Shown in pieces: positions 63,125 to 64,000 of a stretch of DNA of 64,000 bases. The notes under the pieces were generated by a model that made no database searches, had not been told where the DNA came from, and saw nothing but the letters and a program-made list of their open reading frames with translations. Origin of the DNA: Flaccisagitta enflata (Eukaryota > Chaetognatha > Sagittoidea > Aphragmophora); contig OZ231126.1 in NCBI GenBank assembly GCA_965153355.1, positions 111,910,001-111,974,000 on the forward strand, written 5' to 3'. Each line of letters begins with the position of its first letter. Position 1 is the stretch's first letter. The translations under genes and the position numbers were made by a program.

Positions 63125-63252
63125 CTTTTTCATCCTCAGAATGTGTCCTCACCTTAGTCGTTTGTTTGTTTTATCTTTTTTCTTTCAAGATGTCTCTACT
63201 TATCTCTATGTAAATCTTTTGTTTTTTCATCCATCATCAATCATATTCTGTT
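63125..63252. repeat. Single minisatellite unit between two E units
   Basis: A 128-bp segment closely matching the middle unit of 57825-58197 (CATCCTCAGAATGTGTCC, TTTCAAGATGTCTCTACTTA, ATCAATCATATTCTGT). It takes the place of the S spacer: the left neighbour ends at TTGTCTCCTGTCTT and the right neighbour starts at GAAGGGAGACAAT. Confidence 0.85.
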
Positions 63253-64000
63253 GAAGGGAGACAATAGGGTGCGTCTGAAAAATAAGGGGTATTTGGAGCA
63301 TTTTCAAAGCTGTGTCACAGTTGTAAAAATGCAACCACATTGATGATTTTTGGTGTGCATCCTCCTTGAACATTGTACTTTGACTACAAAATTGAATTTT
63401 GGGCTGAACTGCCTTCAAAATGACCAATTCACCCCTTTTACCTAGCACTACCTTCTCAATAAGGATTTTTGAAGCTTGACAACCCAAAATCCATCATCAA
63501 TATATCCAAAAAATGAATTTTCCCAAGGTATCCTGAACTTGGGTTATGCTCATTAGATGTTACTAAAGGGATTTGGGCTAAAAAAATCCAAATCCACCAG
63601 TTTGATTTTTCCTGATATTGCCTACAAGCCAACTCAGCTACTTTTTGGGCAAATTTACATAAATATCGTATATTACTTCCAATTGAGTTTTTTGCGGTCA
63701 AATTCTACAATCTAAGTCCAAAAACTATTTCAATCCACTCATCAGCACTTCAGCTTAGGAGCCAACTCAAAAAATTGCTACCCTACTCAACCTCTGGGCT
63801 CAGAACAAGATCTTATGTTTTCCTAGTTCTAACTGATCAGCGTGAGAGGTCGCGAGGGGTGTTGTCTCCTGTCTTATTAAGAGGGGGTCACTATACATAT
63901 TTTTAAGAACTGATCTGAAACCATCAGAAACTGAGAAAAGAGAACTTGTACTGCTGAAAAACAAGATTTGGGCCATTTGCTAGACATACCAGGCCCCATC
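63253..64000 (-). repeat. Satellite copy, core-like subtype, running off the window
   Basis: A complete E (63253-63875) with core-type markers (GGTGCGTCTGAAAAATAAGG, CATTGATGAT, GACTACAAAA), followed by 125 bp of S spacer. V markers stop at the minisatellite unit at 63125, so the subtype boundary coincides with that junction. Confidence 0.88.

Overview
The window is almost entirely non-coding tandem satellite DNA from a eukaryote. The monomer is about 974 bp and AT-rich. I find no convincing protein gene, tRNA, rRNA, operon or CRISPR array. All short open frames recur once per monomer at the same phase, in both orientations, so they are by-products of the repeat. An animal genome is likely. 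The inverted-repeat ends inside the monomer (AAGGGAGACAA / TTGTCTCC) resemble short terminal motifs I associate with non-autonomous elements in mollusc genomes. That host guess is from memory and weak.

Layout. 1-6740: about nine strongly degraded, shortened copies in minus orientation. 6741: the array flips head-to-head around a 34-bp loop. 6741-33881: 28 copies in plus orientation, patchy up to about 18.4 kb and then highly homogeneous. 33882-34186: a 305-bp non-satellite segment where the array flips again, tail-to-tail. 34187-57824: about 25 minus copies made of sequence subtypes in blocks, including an island at 45.8-48.5 kb that resembles the plus-strand core. 57825-64000: minus copies of a distinct subtype ('V'), broken up by a 100-130 bp minisatellite, an unrecognised 417-bp segment, a roughly 970-bp insert (G-rich GGTAGG tract, AT-rich low-complexity tract, diverged short repeats) and a 413-bp foldback MITE with a TA target-site duplication.

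Main structural result. The monomer has two parts. A 625-bp unit, here called E, is bounded by imperfect inverted repeats (AAGACAGGAGACAA ... TTGTCTCCCTTCTT in plus sense). A 349-bp spacer, S, separates successive E units. In the right-hand part of the window, five independent junctions between satellite and foreign DNA fall at the ends of E. Two chimeric monomers elsewhere (14.65 kb and 42.56 kb) have breakpoints at the same palindromic CTTAT(T)AAGAG core. I infer that E was, or behaves like, a MITE-like unit that became tandemly amplified together with its spacer, and that its ends remain recombination hot spots. This is an inference from reading the sequence. No alignment or database search was run.

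Caution. Noisy patches inside otherwise near-identical repeats, and the deletion-biased left edge, could be consensus errors in a long-read assembly rather than biology.
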